DNA from: UBA4124 sp964577515
Lineage (GTDB): Bacteria > Patescibacteriota > Minisyncoccia > Phycocordibacterales > UBA9973
Reading direction: 5' to 3'
Assembly (NCBI GenBank): GCA_964577515.1
Contig: CAZNZN010000002.1
Span: forward strand, 30,584-94,583
DNA length: 64,000 nt
Shown here: one piece after another, positions 40,430 to 47,967 of the stretch
Layout: every line of letters begins with the position of its first letter
How positions within the stretch are numbered: the first letter of the stretch is position 1
The notes under the pieces: model-generated
The model's input: only the letters and a program-made list of their open reading frames with translations
What the model was told of the DNA's origin: nothing
Databases searched by the model: none
Made by a program: the position numbers and the translations under genes

Positions 40430-41170
40430 CTATCGTATAAATACCCAAGAAATATTTTGTATATTAAGTGGCATCTTTGCCAATAATCTCTGAAAAGGAT
40501 CCCTTGGATCACCAACGATTTTTTGAACTGTAGCAAGCGGAGCACTATGTATTGTTTGTTCTGTCACAACATCTCCTTCATGAAAGACAACGTCACGAGG
40601 CATTCGTATTTCATACTCACCGCCGCCTCTTCCTATAAGGGTCACATTGATAGTATTTTCTGTAGTAGTAGCGGCAGTTTCCCTCCCTGGAGCACTAAAA
40701 AGGAGTACTGTTGATTGTTGTTTTCCAACACTACTTACGGTCCCAAGCCCAACTGCTCCAAATGCGTACACAGTTTGCCCCACAGAAACACCTTGATCTT
40801 CTCCGGCGTCAACAATCATAGTGTCGTAGAGCGATTTATCTGGGAGTGTTATTACTCTTGCAAGGATCCCTTCTTTTTTTGAATCAGAACGATCAAACTC
40901 CAACTTGAACATTTCATTTTCTTTTACAAGCACAGCATTCTCTGCTTGTAATGCTAAAAGTCTTTCTAATTCTGATTGTTGTGCTTGTATCTTTTTTATA
41001 AGCGACTGTTTTGATAATGACTGCAAATAAACAACCTCATGAGAAATTGGCAGCACTGCTCCTCTGTATGTACGAAGGGGGGTAACAATACCCCAAAGAG
41101 CACCAATCCCTATGACGGTGAGGAAAAATACACGAAAAAGAGGTTTCTTTTTTTTACGAAACGGTAACAT
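40430..41170 (-). CDS. mreC: Rod-shape-determining protein MreC
   Basis: 246 residues from the ATG at 41170 (MLPFRKKKKPLF), overlapping mreB by 17 bases. One N-terminal membrane helix (about 12-30), a coiled coil (LIKKIQAQQSELERLLALQAENAVLVKENEMFK, about 55-90), and the beta-barrel head with ILARVITLPDKSLYDTMIVDAGEDQGVSVGQTVYA as typical MreC (DKGxxxGV-like). It connects MreB filaments to peptidoglycan synthases. mreD is not next to it. Confidence 0.9.
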   Translation of the reverse strand: MLPFRKKKKPLFRVFFLTVIGIGALWGIVTPLRTYRGAVLPISHEVVYLQSLSKQSLIKKIQAQQSELERLLALQAENAVLVKENEMFKLEFDRSDSKKEGILARVITLPDKSLYDTMIVDAGEDQGVSVGQTVYAFGAVGLGTVSSVGKQQSTVLLFSAPGRETAATTTENTINVTLIGRGGGEYEIRMPRDVVFHEGDVVTEQTIHSAPLATVQKIVGDPRDPFQRLLAKMPLNIQNISWVFIR

Positions 41171-42200
41171 GTTGATCGATAGAGAGTACAACGCTTCGGT
41201 ACTCTTCAAATGATTCTAAAATAATACCTGTACCACGAACAACTGCGGAAAGCGAGTCTTCTGCAATGAATACGGGAAGTTTCAATTCCTGCCCAAAAAG
41301 CTGTGGGAGACCTCGAAGCAAGGCTCCTCCTCCTGTAAGAACGATGCCTGTAGTCAACACATCAGCGACCATCTCAGGAGGGGCAGTTTCAAGTACTTCT
41401 CTAATCCCTGCAACCAAAAGAGACACCGGGTACGCTAATGCCTCGCGTACATCACCATCAGTAACCATAAGCGCACGAGGAAGCCCTGTGACAAGATCTC
41501 TTCCTCGAACCTCCATTTCCATATAGTCTGTAGGGATAGCGGAACCAAGGGCTATTTTTACCTCTTCAGCTGTTTGTTCCCCTATCAGAAGTTTAAACTC
41601 GTCACGAAGATACTCGATGATACGAGCATTGAAATGATCCCCAGCAACACGAAGATTTAAAGAGCGTACAATGCCACCTAGTGATATGAGTGCTATGTCA
41701 GTAGTTCCTCCACCAATATCTACAACAAGACTTGCTGTTGAAGAAAGGACTGGGAGCCGCACACCAATAGCAGCTGCCATTGCCTCTTCTACAAGAAAAA
41801 CCTCTCGAGCACCGGCATTGATTGCAGCATCATACACTGCTCGCATTTCAACATTGGTTATACCACTAGGAACCCCAACAACAACCCGTGGTCGGAAAAT
41901 TTTTTTTGATAGTTTTTCTGCTCGGCGAATGAAGTACGCCAACATTTCTTCCGTGATTTCAAAATCAGAAACAACTCCCTCAACAAGTGGACGGACAATG
42001 GAAATATGAGCAGGGGTTTTCCCCCACATTTTTTTTGCTTCTCGACCAATAGCGACGATTTGACCTGTCTTTTGATTTACCGCAACAATAGAAGGTTCGT
42101 TGATGACTGTTCCATGACCACGCAAATACACAAGTGTATTTGCGGTTCCGAGATCAATCCCTATATCATTCGAAAACCGATTATAGAGTTTCTGCAACAT
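41154..42200 (-). CDS. mreB: Rod-shape-determining protein MreB
   Basis: 348 residues from MLQKLYNRFSNDIGID (42200); an ATG three codons earlier is possible. Actin-like ATPase forming membrane-associated filaments. Motifs: phosphate 1 DIGIDLGTANTLVYL (about 12-26), phosphate 2 SLVVDIGGGTTDIALIS (about 160-176), connect 2 and the adenosine motif TGIVLTGGGALLRGLPQLF (about 285-303). Full length. It overlaps proS by 20 bases and mreC by 17 bases, so the three are translated together. Presence of mreBC indicates a rod-shaped or elongating cell with peptidoglycan. Confidence 0.96.
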   Translation of the reverse strand: MLQKLYNRFSNDIGIDLGTANTLVYLRGHGTVINEPSIVAVNQKTGQIVAIGREAKKMWGKTPAHISIVRPLVEGVVSDFEITEEMLAYFIRRAEKLSKKIFRPRVVVGVPSGITNVEMRAVYDAAINAGAREVFLVEEAMAAAIGVRLPVLSSTASLVVDIGGGTTDIALISLGGIVRSLNLRVAGDHFNARIIEYLRDEFKLLIGEQTAEEVKIALGSAIPTDYMEMEVRGRDLVTGLPRALMVTDGDVREALAYPVSLLVAGIREVLETAPPEMVADVLTTGIVLTGGGALLRGLPQLFGQELKLPVFIAEDSLSAVVRGTGIILESFEEYRSVVLSIDQHVTVS

Positions 42201-43431
42201 ATGAAACAACCTCTGTAAGTGAGACGATTCGACCAGCTGTCTCAGTACGCCCCTTTATTTCAGCACCACCATTTTCAATAGATCGCTTTGAAACGACAAC
42301 ACGCAACGGCATCCCAAGGAGATCTGCATCTGCAAATTTTTCTCCTGCAGAAACGCCTATTCGGTCATCGAAAAGAACCTCAATCCCTTTATTTAAAAGT
42401 TGTTCATACAATGTTTCTGCTTCACTCATATCTTCACCAAGCCCAACAAGATGTACTTGAAACGGCGCTACTTCTCGTGGCCATACGATGCCTTTTTCAT
42501 CTGAAAGTATCTCAACAACAGTACCCATAAGACGTGTAACCCCTATACCATATGAGCCCATAAACACAGGAACATCCTCTCCTTTATCATTTTTGTAGGT
42601 GAGATCAAAAGGCGTCGAAAACTTAAATCCTAAAGAGAAAATATTCCCAACTTCAATAGCTTTCTCTTCTGTGATTTCATCTTTGTTTAACCCGAGTTCC
42701 TGTATAACTTCATCATTAAAAACTTCTTTATTGATAGCGATTTTTTTTGCTTTATCTACATAAATAGTATCCTCACCGGCATCAGAAAGCGTTTGGAACT
42801 CGTGTGAAAACTTTGAGAAAGTTCCACCCGAAGCAAATGTTACGTAGGTATATTCTGCAAGCCCTGCTCTTTTGAAAACATTCATATACGCGGTCTTTGC
42901 TTTTTCATAAAAAGCATCGTGCTCTGCTTGATCTTTTGAAAATGAATAAAGTGCTTTCCAATAAAACTCCCTTCCGCGCATTATGCCGCTTTTACTTCGA
43001 GCTTCATTGCGGAAAATAGTCTTGAAATCATATGGATACACAGGTAAATCTTTGTACGAAGAAATAAAATCCTTCATGATATGTGCGTACGCCTCTTCGT
43101 TCGTAAAAGAGAGCCCAACTTCTGTACCATTTTTAAGAGTAGTTTTGAACCAATTGTCTACAACCGCGTCATCCCAGCGATCTGTTTTTTCCCACACATC
43201 TTTACTCTGTAGTGCTGATGTTTTCATCTGTACACCACCGACAGCATTCATTTCTTCTTTGATAATCTTGATAATTTTTTCCATTACCCTATAGCCAAGC
43301 GGCAATATAGAGTACACTCCAGCCATTTCTTTATAAATATACCCTCCGCGAATAAGAAGTTGGGCGTTTTTTGCTTCTTCATCTTTAGGGTTTTCTCGTT
43401 GTGTACGGGTAAAAAGCTGGCTTTGTCGCAT
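42181..43431 (-). CDS. proS: Prolyl-tRNA synthetase, short form without editing insertion
   Basis: 416 residues against about 570 in E. coli. Class II synthetase. Motif 1 lies near GYRVMEKIIKIIKEEMNAVGG, motif 2 is FKTIFRNEARSKSGIMRGREFYWKALYSF (about 135-163), and motif 3 is MGSYGIGVTRLMGTVVEIL (about 290-308). The anticodon-binding domain follows to the end. The roughly 180-residue INS domain that hydrolyses mischarged Ala-tRNA-Pro in most bacteria is absent: motif 2 leads directly to the aminoacylation core. Short ProRS forms occur in alphaproteobacteria and mitochondria. Editing would need a free-standing deacylase. The -10 (TATAAA) is 4 bases before the ATG. Confidence 0.94.
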   Translation of the reverse strand: MRQSQLFTRTQRENPKDEEAKNAQLLIRGGYIYKEMAGVYSILPLGYRVMEKIIKIIKEEMNAVGGVQMKTSALQSKDVWEKTDRWDDAVVDNWFKTTLKNGTEVGLSFTNEEAYAHIMKDFISSYKDLPVYPYDFKTIFRNEARSKSGIMRGREFYWKALYSFSKDQAEHDAFYEKAKTAYMNVFKRAGLAEYTYVTFASGGTFSKFSHEFQTLSDAGEDTIYVDKAKKIAINKEVFNDEVIQELGLNKDEITEEKAIEVGNIFSLGFKFSTPFDLTYKNDKGEDVPVFMGSYGIGVTRLMGTVVEILSDEKGIVWPREVAPFQVHLVGLGEDMSEAETLYEQLLNKGIEVLFDDRIGVSAGEKFADADLLGMPLRVVVSKRSIENGGAEIKGRTETAGRIVSLTEVVSYVAETL

Positions 43432-43500
43432 ATACTTTATAATCGCATATTTTATGCTGTCCCGCTAGGGTAATCCCTAGAGTACCCCCTTGCCAAACAG

Positions 43501-43627
43501 CATATAAAATGGTATCTTTGTTCATCCTTAAAAGGATGAAATTATTCAGTTAAGTAAGGGTGGATTCAAGCTCCACTCTCGTACAGATCGAACATCTTGC
43601 GCACTAAGCAAGGGATTCACCAACTAT
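43501..43627 (+). promoter_or_regulatory. Structured leader of rpsB-tsf
   Basis: Three consecutive hairpins lie before rpsB: TCATCCTT/AAGGATGA (43522-43539), GTGGA/TCCAC (43560-43576) and CTTGC/GCAAG (43596-43612). A fourth, CTAGGG-TAAT-CCCTAG, lies upstream at 43465-43480. A TATAAA at 43503-43508 may be the -10. In other bacteria S2 represses its own operon through the rpsB leader; this could be a functional equivalent, though the known S2-leader consensus is not recognised. Confidence 0.45.
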
Positions 43628-44302
43628 ATGAAAAAAGAATTTTCTCTTACCTCCCTTATGGAGGCGGGTGTCCATTTTGGATACTCACGTACACGACGTC
43701 ACCCAACTGTTACTCCTTTTCTTTATGGGAGTAAGGGGGGTGTTGATATTATCGATCTCGAAAAGACTGCTCCTCAGATAGAGGCAGCAGCTGCTTTCCT
43801 TGCTGAACTCGGTGCTGCTGGAAAAACAGCTCTTTTCGTAGGGGTAAAACCAGAAGCTCGAGCGCACACTGCTGAAGTAGCGCAGTCTCTCAAGCAACCA
43901 TTTATCACTGAGCGCTGGATTGGAGGAACGCTTACAAATTTCTTTCAAATGAAAAAGCGTATCGAGAAACTTGAACACCTTAAAGAAGAGCGTGTATCTG
44001 GTGGATTTGATAAATATACAAAGAAGGAACAATCTTTGCTCAATCGTGAAATGGAACGACTCAACAAATACTTTGCCGGGCTTATCGGAATGACAAAACT
44101 TCCTGACGTAGTCGTTGTTGTTGATTCAAAAAAAGAACATATTGCTATTGCAGAAGCTCGAAAAATGGGAGTTCCAGTTATCGCTATTGGGAACACCGAC
44201 TGTAGTATTCGAGGTATTACCTACCCTATCATTGCAAATGATAGTTCTGCTTCAAGTATTAAGGCAATTCTTGGTATACTTAAAGACGCGTTCGCACAAT
44301 AA
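43628..44302 (+). CDS. rpsB: 30S ribosomal protein uS2
   Basis: 224 residues, slightly short (240 usual). Signature elements: LTSLMEAGVHFGYSRTRRHPTVTPFLYG at the N-terminus, ERWIGGTLTNF (about 96-106), and LPDVVVVVDSKKEHIAIAEARKMGVPVIAIGNTDCS (about 158-193). The coiled-coil insertion with KEERVSGGFDKYTKKEQSLLNREMERLNKYFAGL is present. uS2 joins the small subunit last and is followed here, as in most bacteria, by tsf. There is no visible Shine-Dalgarno sequence before the ATG, only the structured leader. Confidence 0.97.
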   Translation: MKKEFSLTSLMEAGVHFGYSRTRRHPTVTPFLYGSKGGVDIIDLEKTAPQIEAAAAFLAELGAAGKTALFVGVKPEARAHTAEVAQSLKQPFITERWIGGTLTNFFQMKKRIEKLEHLKEERVSGGFDKYTKKEQSLLNREMERLNKYFAGLIGMTKLPDVVVVVDSKKEHIAIAEARKMGVPVIAIGNTDCSIRGITYPIIANDSSASSIKAILGILKDAFAQ

Positions 44303-44397
44303 AACTACTCCCCTTTAGTTTTACTACGACTGCACGCTAGTGTCACATAGACACTTAGACTTATTATCTTTTAAAAAATAATCACATCGTAAAACAT

Positions 44398-45180
44398 ATG
44401 TCAGCAATTACAACAGAGCAAGTAAAAGAGTTGCGTGATGCAACAGGAGTATCAGTAATGCAGTGCCGTAAAGCACTTGAAGAAGCTGGAGGTGACATGG
44501 AAAAGGCCCTCATTATCCTTCGTAAGAAAGGGAGCGAGATTGCTGAGAAAAAATCAGACCGAGCAGCAAATGATGGACGCATCGTTATCAAACAAGATAC
44601 CTCTCGAGCAATCGCGTTGACACTCTATTGTGAAACCGACTTCGTTGCGCAAAACGCAGACTTCGTTGCTCTTGCAAATAACCTTGTCACAATCGCATGG
44701 AATGATGGAGCGGAAAAAGCAAAAGAAGTAGCTCCAGGTCTTATCAATGATGTTGTGCTTAAAATCGGAGAAAATATCCAGCTCGGAGCAATCGAAGAGA
44801 TCACAAGTGGGATAATCGGTTCGTATACACACTTCAACGGGAAAAATGCTGCGGTTGTTGCTCTTGAAGGAGGTTCTGAAGAAGTAGCAAAGAATATTGC
44901 CATGCATGTCAGCGCGATGAAACCTCGCTTCCTCAACGAAGAAGAGATTAGCCAAGCCGATAAGGACAGCGTTATAGAAGTACTTCGAAAAGAAGTAGAT
45001 GAATCAGACAAACCTGAAGATATCAAAGCAAAAATGCTCGAAGGAAAAATCAATGCTTACTTCAAAGATCAAACCCTCCTCGATCAATCATTCTTCAAAC
45101 AACCAGAACTCACGATAGCTGCTTATGCGGAACAACAAGGAGCAACAGTTCGCGGATTTAAGCTTTACCAACTAGGCTAA
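44398..45180 (+). CDS. tsf: Elongation factor Ts
   Basis: 260 residues. Nucleotide-exchange factor for EF-Tu. The N-terminal UBA-like domain has VKELRDATGVSVMQCRKALEEAGGDMEKALIILRKKG (about 7-43), followed by the EF-Tu contact IVIKQDTSRAIALTLYCETDFVAQNADFVALANNL, where the TDFVA motif inserts at the EF-Tu magnesium site. The C-terminal module includes AMHVSAMKPRFLNEEEI. The end is shorter than in E. coli. It follows rpsB after 95 bases. Confidence 0.97.
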   Translation: MSAITTEQVKELRDATGVSVMQCRKALEEAGGDMEKALIILRKKGSEIAEKKSDRAANDGRIVIKQDTSRAIALTLYCETDFVAQNADFVALANNLVTIAWNDGAEKAKEVAPGLINDVVLKIGENIQLGAIEEITSGIIGSYTHFNGKNAAVVALEGGSEEVAKNIAMHVSAMKPRFLNEEEISQADKDSVIEVLRKEVDESDKPEDIKAKMLEGKINAYFKDQTLLDQSFFKQPELTIAAYAEQQGATVRGFKLYQLG

Positions 45181-45189
45181 ATTCTCTCT

Positions 45190-45585
45190 ATGCACACTAT
45201 GTGGTATATCAGTATTGTTGTGCTTCTTCTATTACTAAGCTGGTTTCTTAGTTTATACATCGTATGGATACAGAACAAAGAGACTGACACTGACAGTACT
45301 GAGAAAAAAATAGTTGCTCTTACCACAAAAACTACGCGATTTTTACGAAAAATAAAGTTTTTTTCACAAAGAATATACGCGCTTTCAAAGGTCACTATTC
45401 AACACTACTCAGGGAAAATATTCTTCCTCATATTTCCAAATGCAAAGAAAGCATTCACAGAAAAAGATGAACTCACAGGACTCAAAAACGGACCATCATC
45501 ATACTTTCTTATGAGTGTTTCTGAGTACAAGGATGAGGTAAAGAAGGTTTCTCTAAAACGTGGACGAAATAGAAAAATCGTGTAA
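45190..45585 (+). CDS. Single-pass membrane protein downstream of tsf
   Basis: 131 residues (or 128 from the second ATG at 45199). One N-terminal membrane helix (about 5-27, ISIVVLLLLLSWFLSLYIVWI), then a polar linker and a long basic amphipathic region (TRFLRKIKFFSQRIYALSKVTIQHYSGKIFFLIFP) and a charged C-terminus (KKVSLKRGRNRKIV). The topology suggests a membrane-anchored basic cytoplasmic or surface domain. Not recognised. It follows tsf after 9 bases and ends at the tRNA-Thr promoter. Confidence 0.6.
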   Translation: MHTMWYISIVVLLLLLSWFLSLYIVWIQNKETDTDSTEKKIVALTTKTTRFLRKIKFFSQRIYALSKVTIQHYSGKIFFLIFPNAKKAFTEKDELTGLKNGPSSYFLMSVSEYKDEVKKVSLKRGRNRKIV

Positions 45586-45591
45586 AATAGG

Positions 45592-45612
45592 TACTACTGG
45601 ACTCCAGTAGTA
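45592..45612. repeat. Perfect 10-1-10 inverted repeat before tRNA-Thr
   Basis: TACTACTGGA (45592-45601), one base, TCCAGTAGTA (45603-45612). It lies between a TAAAAT -10 (45583-45588) and the tRNA 5' end, so it would form the pre-tRNA leader hairpin or a DNA operator. Confidence 0.7.
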
Positions 45613-45613
45613 T

Positions 45614-45686
45614 GCCACTTTAGCTCAGTTGGTAGAGCAACGCTTTTGTAAAGCGAAGGTCCTCGGTTCAAGTCCGAGAAGTGGCT
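45614..45686 (+). tRNA. tRNA-Thr (anticodon TGT)
   Basis: 73 bases. Acceptor GCCACTT pairs with AAGTGGC, D arm GCTCAGTTGGTAGAGC, anticodon loop TTTGTAA with anticodon TGT closed by CGCT/AGCG, T arm GGTTCAAGTCC. Discriminator T, CCA not encoded. Confidence 0.95.
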
Positions 45687-45688
45687 CA

Positions 45689-45728
45689 AATACAATAAAA
45701 CCCCCTTATAAGGGGGTTTTATTGTATT
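45689..45728. terminator. Perfect 40-base palindromic bidirectional terminator
   Basis: AATACAATAAAACCCCCTTA (45689-45708) is exactly repeated in reverse complement at 45709-45728, with T-rich ends on both sides. It terminates tRNA-Thr and overlaps the stop codon of the convergent sensor gene. Confidence 0.92.
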
Positions 45729-46822
45729 TTCTCTTCTATTGTTTTTTCTAGTACTTCAATATGCTCAAGCTCTTTTTGAAGATTTTTTTGAACAGCTTCA
45801 AGCTCAGCAAGTTCCTGGTGAGCGCAGTCATCTTTTTTCTTCTCCCCTTTATTGAAAGAAAATTTAAACTGTGTTTTACGGATAGTAACAATAGTAATAG
45901 CTGCAGCGATCACAACAACAATAAACCCGAGGAATACGAGCACAATCAAAAGCAGTGAGTTATCTTTTTCTTCTTTTCCTCTTATAGCAGAAGCCCCCCC
46001 ATCGTTGAACGTAGTCAACGCCCCGCCTATCCAGCGCTCAGTAATAATCTGTTTTTCAGCTTCTGACATTTCTTTAAGCCCATTGTCTAATATGAGCAGC
46101 AGCTCTGGGCTACTCTTTGGGACAGCAAAAGAGTGTTGGTATTCAAAACCAGTGCGCCCTACTGCTTTAACATAAGAGAGAACATCGTTACTGGTGTAAT
46201 ACGACAACGACGCAAGGTCCATCACCGCTGCATCCACCTCTCCGAGAAGGAGTTTCTGAAGGGCGACTTCGTCATCATTGACACTATCGATAAACACTTT
46301 CGGATAGTTTGTCTGTATATACTGCGCTACAGCATATGTTTTACCTACAGCTACGTGTTTTCCAGAAAAATCAGCAAGAGTTACAGTTGTTTTCTTTTCT
46401 TTATAGTCTTTACGAGTGACAATCACCGCAGGTAGTTTGATGTATGCATCAGAAAAATAAAAGTATTGCCCGAGCTCTTCTGTAGGTGTAAGTGACAAGA
46501 CAAGCCCCTCATCTCCTTCTCGTACTTTTTGAAGTATTTCTGACTGCGATGCAGGTTCACCGTAAACGAGCTTGATAGCATATTTTTTTGCTATAACCTC
46601 TAAATACTCCGCTGAGAGTCCTTTTATTTTTCTTACAGTTCCTGAGCCTGCAAAAACATACGGAGCTAGTGATTTTTGAGGAAAAACCGTGACGGTTCTA
46701 TTATGAGCAACGAGCCAAGCTTCCTGTTGCTTTGTCAGTGCCGCATCAGCAAATGTGGAATGTGCGGAGATAATCCCGAAAAATGCAACAATACTAGTAT
46801 AGAAAAAGAGTTTGCGAAGCAT
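45719..46822 (-). CDS. Membrane-anchored solute-binding (SBP_bac_3) sensor-like protein, copy 1
   Basis: 367 residues. Signal peptide (1-25), then a bacterial solute-binding family 3 domain (about 28-270): LTKQQEAWLVAHNRTVTVFPQ, KGLSAEYLEVIAKKYAIKLVYG, YFYFSDAYIKLPAVIV, LADFSGKHVAVGKTYAV, and EVALQKLLLGEVDAAVMDLASLSYYT. One membrane helix follows (about 290-312), then a cytoplasmic coiled coil of about 55 residues (AHQELAELEAVQKNLQKELEHIEVLEKTIEEK). This is the layout of a BvgS/EvgS-type periplasmic sensor without kinase, or a non-transport binding protein. No ABC permease is nearby. The upstream gene is a paralogue of identical length. A 79-base patch is nearly identical between the two. Confidence 0.85.
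   Translation of the reverse strand: MLRKLFFYTSIVAFFGIISAHSTFADAALTKQQEAWLVAHNRTVTVFPQKSLAPYVFAGSGTVRKIKGLSAEYLEVIAKKYAIKLVYGEPASQSEILQKVREGDEGLVLSLTPTEELGQYFYFSDAYIKLPAVIVTRKDYKEKKTTVTLADFSGKHVAVGKTYAVAQYIQTNYPKVFIDSVNDDEVALQKLLLGEVDAAVMDLASLSYYTSNDVLSYVKAVGRTGFEYQHSFAVPKSSPELLLILDNGLKEMSEAEKQIITERWIGGALTTFNDGGASAIRGKEEKDNSLLLIVLVFLGFIVVVIAAAITIVTIRKTQFKFSFNKGEKKKDDCAHQELAELEAVQKNLQKELEHIEVLEKTIEEKIQ
46194..46272 (-). repeat. 79-base near-identical patch, copy in sensor 1
   Basis: Matches 47344-47422 with only two differences, while the surrounding coding sequence of the two paralogues is clearly diverged. It encodes the EVALQKLLLGEVDAAVM and following residues. Confidence 0.9.
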
Positions 46823-46859
46823 GTAATACCTGTATTGTACCTCAAAAAAAGGGGGGAAA

Positions 46860-47963
46860 TCAATCTTTTATTTCGGCTATCTTTTCTTGGATATCCTTCT
46901 CTAACGCTTTGATTTCTGCCATATTTTCAGCCAATTCTTCACTTGCCTCTTCTAGATCACCTAGCTGTGCAGAAAGAGCTTGAAGGTGTTCTTTTTTTTC
47001 TTTAGATCGTTCAAGTGTAGCAAGATGTATACGATGGTGTCTCCTGGTATGAACAATGATACTTATAAGTAAGAAAATAATGACTATGGTTGCGCCAATA
47101 CTAAGCCCCACCCAAACAGGCGCACCGAGTGCAAAAGGAAGATTCTTTTCACCACTTTTTTCACCTTCTGGGAAAGTAATCCAGCGATCTTTAATAATTG
47201 CTTTTTCAAAAGGAGTAATTTCTTTCATGCCAGCGTTAAGTATTGCCTGTAGTTCTGGCATCGTTTTTGGTACCCCAAAAGATAACGTGTAGTCAAACCC
47301 TGTCTGACCAGCAATAGTTACATATGAAAGCATGTCGTGCGAAGTGTAATACGACAACGACGCAAGGCCCATCACCGCTGCGTCCACCTCTCCGAGAAGG
47401 AGTTTCTGAAGGGCGACTTCGTTGTCGGAAACAGATTCAATTATTATTTTTTGATAATTACCCACTACATAGTCATGAACAGTATCCCCCTCAGCAATAG
47501 CGACCTGTTTGCCACTGAAGTCTGCAAGTGTGAGTTCTTTTGAAGGATGTTTGTAATCTTTCCGAACAACAATGACTGCCGGAATAGCAATATATGGCTC
47601 AGAAAAATAAAGGTATTCGCTTCGCTCATCATTTTCTGAAACAACAAGCACAACACTTTCTTTTCCTTGTTTTATGTCTCCAAGAATAAGCGGAAGGGAT
47701 TTGGCTTCTAGATATGTTGGGTATGCACTTACTTTTCTTGCAATAAGTTCGAGGTAATCCACAGCAAGCCCTTTGGGTTTTGCATTTGGTGTAGAAGAAA
47801 CAAAAGAGAACGGAGGGTAGTTTTTTTCTGGACGAACAATAATTGTTTTCTTGTGTTTCAACAGCCAGAGCTCTTGGTCTGGAGTAAGTATTGTAGCGGC
47901 AGTGCTTACTGAAGGTAACGCAACAAAAAGGAGAAGTAGAAGCGATATTGAGAGCCAACGCAT
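46860..47963 (-). CDS. Membrane-anchored solute-binding (SBP_bac_3) sensor-like protein, copy 2
   Basis: 367 residues, same length and architecture as copy 1: signal peptide (1-22), solute-binding domain (LTPDQELWLLKHKKTIIVRPEKNYPPFSFV, KGLAVDYLELIARK, YLYFSEPYIAIPAVIV, LADFSGKQVAIAEGDTV), membrane helix (about 283-307) and a cytoplasmic coiled coil (about 320-367: KEKKEHLQALSAQLGDLEEASEELAENMAEIKALEKDIQEK). Binding-site arginine/aspartate pairs of amino-acid receptors are not obvious, so the ligand is unknown. It is 37 bases upstream of copy 1 and 4 bases after the cohesin gene, so it belongs to the surface operon. The coiled coils of the two copies could form a heterodimer. Confidence 0.85.
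   Translation of the reverse strand: MRWLSISLLLLLFVALPSVSTAATILTPDQELWLLKHKKTIIVRPEKNYPPFSFVSSTPNAKPKGLAVDYLELIARKVSAYPTYLEAKSLPLILGDIKQGKESVVLVVSENDERSEYLYFSEPYIAIPAVIVVRKDYKHPSKELTLADFSGKQVAIAEGDTVHDYVVGNYQKIIIESVSDNEVALQKLLLGEVDAAVMGLASLSYYTSHDMLSYVTIAGQTGFDYTLSFGVPKTMPELQAILNAGMKEITPFEKAIIKDRWITFPEGEKSGEKNLPFALGAPVWVGLSIGATIVIIFLLISIIVHTRRHHRIHLATLERSKEKKEHLQALSAQLGDLEEASEELAENMAEIKALEKDIQEKIAEIKD
47344..47422 (-). repeat. 79-base near-identical patch, copy in sensor 2
   Basis: See 46194-46272. Two mismatches in 79 bases. Confidence 0.9.
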
Positions 47964-47967
47964 ACAG

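Noticed and set aside
43441..43627. A tRNA or riboswitch upstream of rpsB
   Set aside because: No cloverleaf and no known aptamer core can be drawn; only simple hairpins are present, so it is kept as a structured leader.
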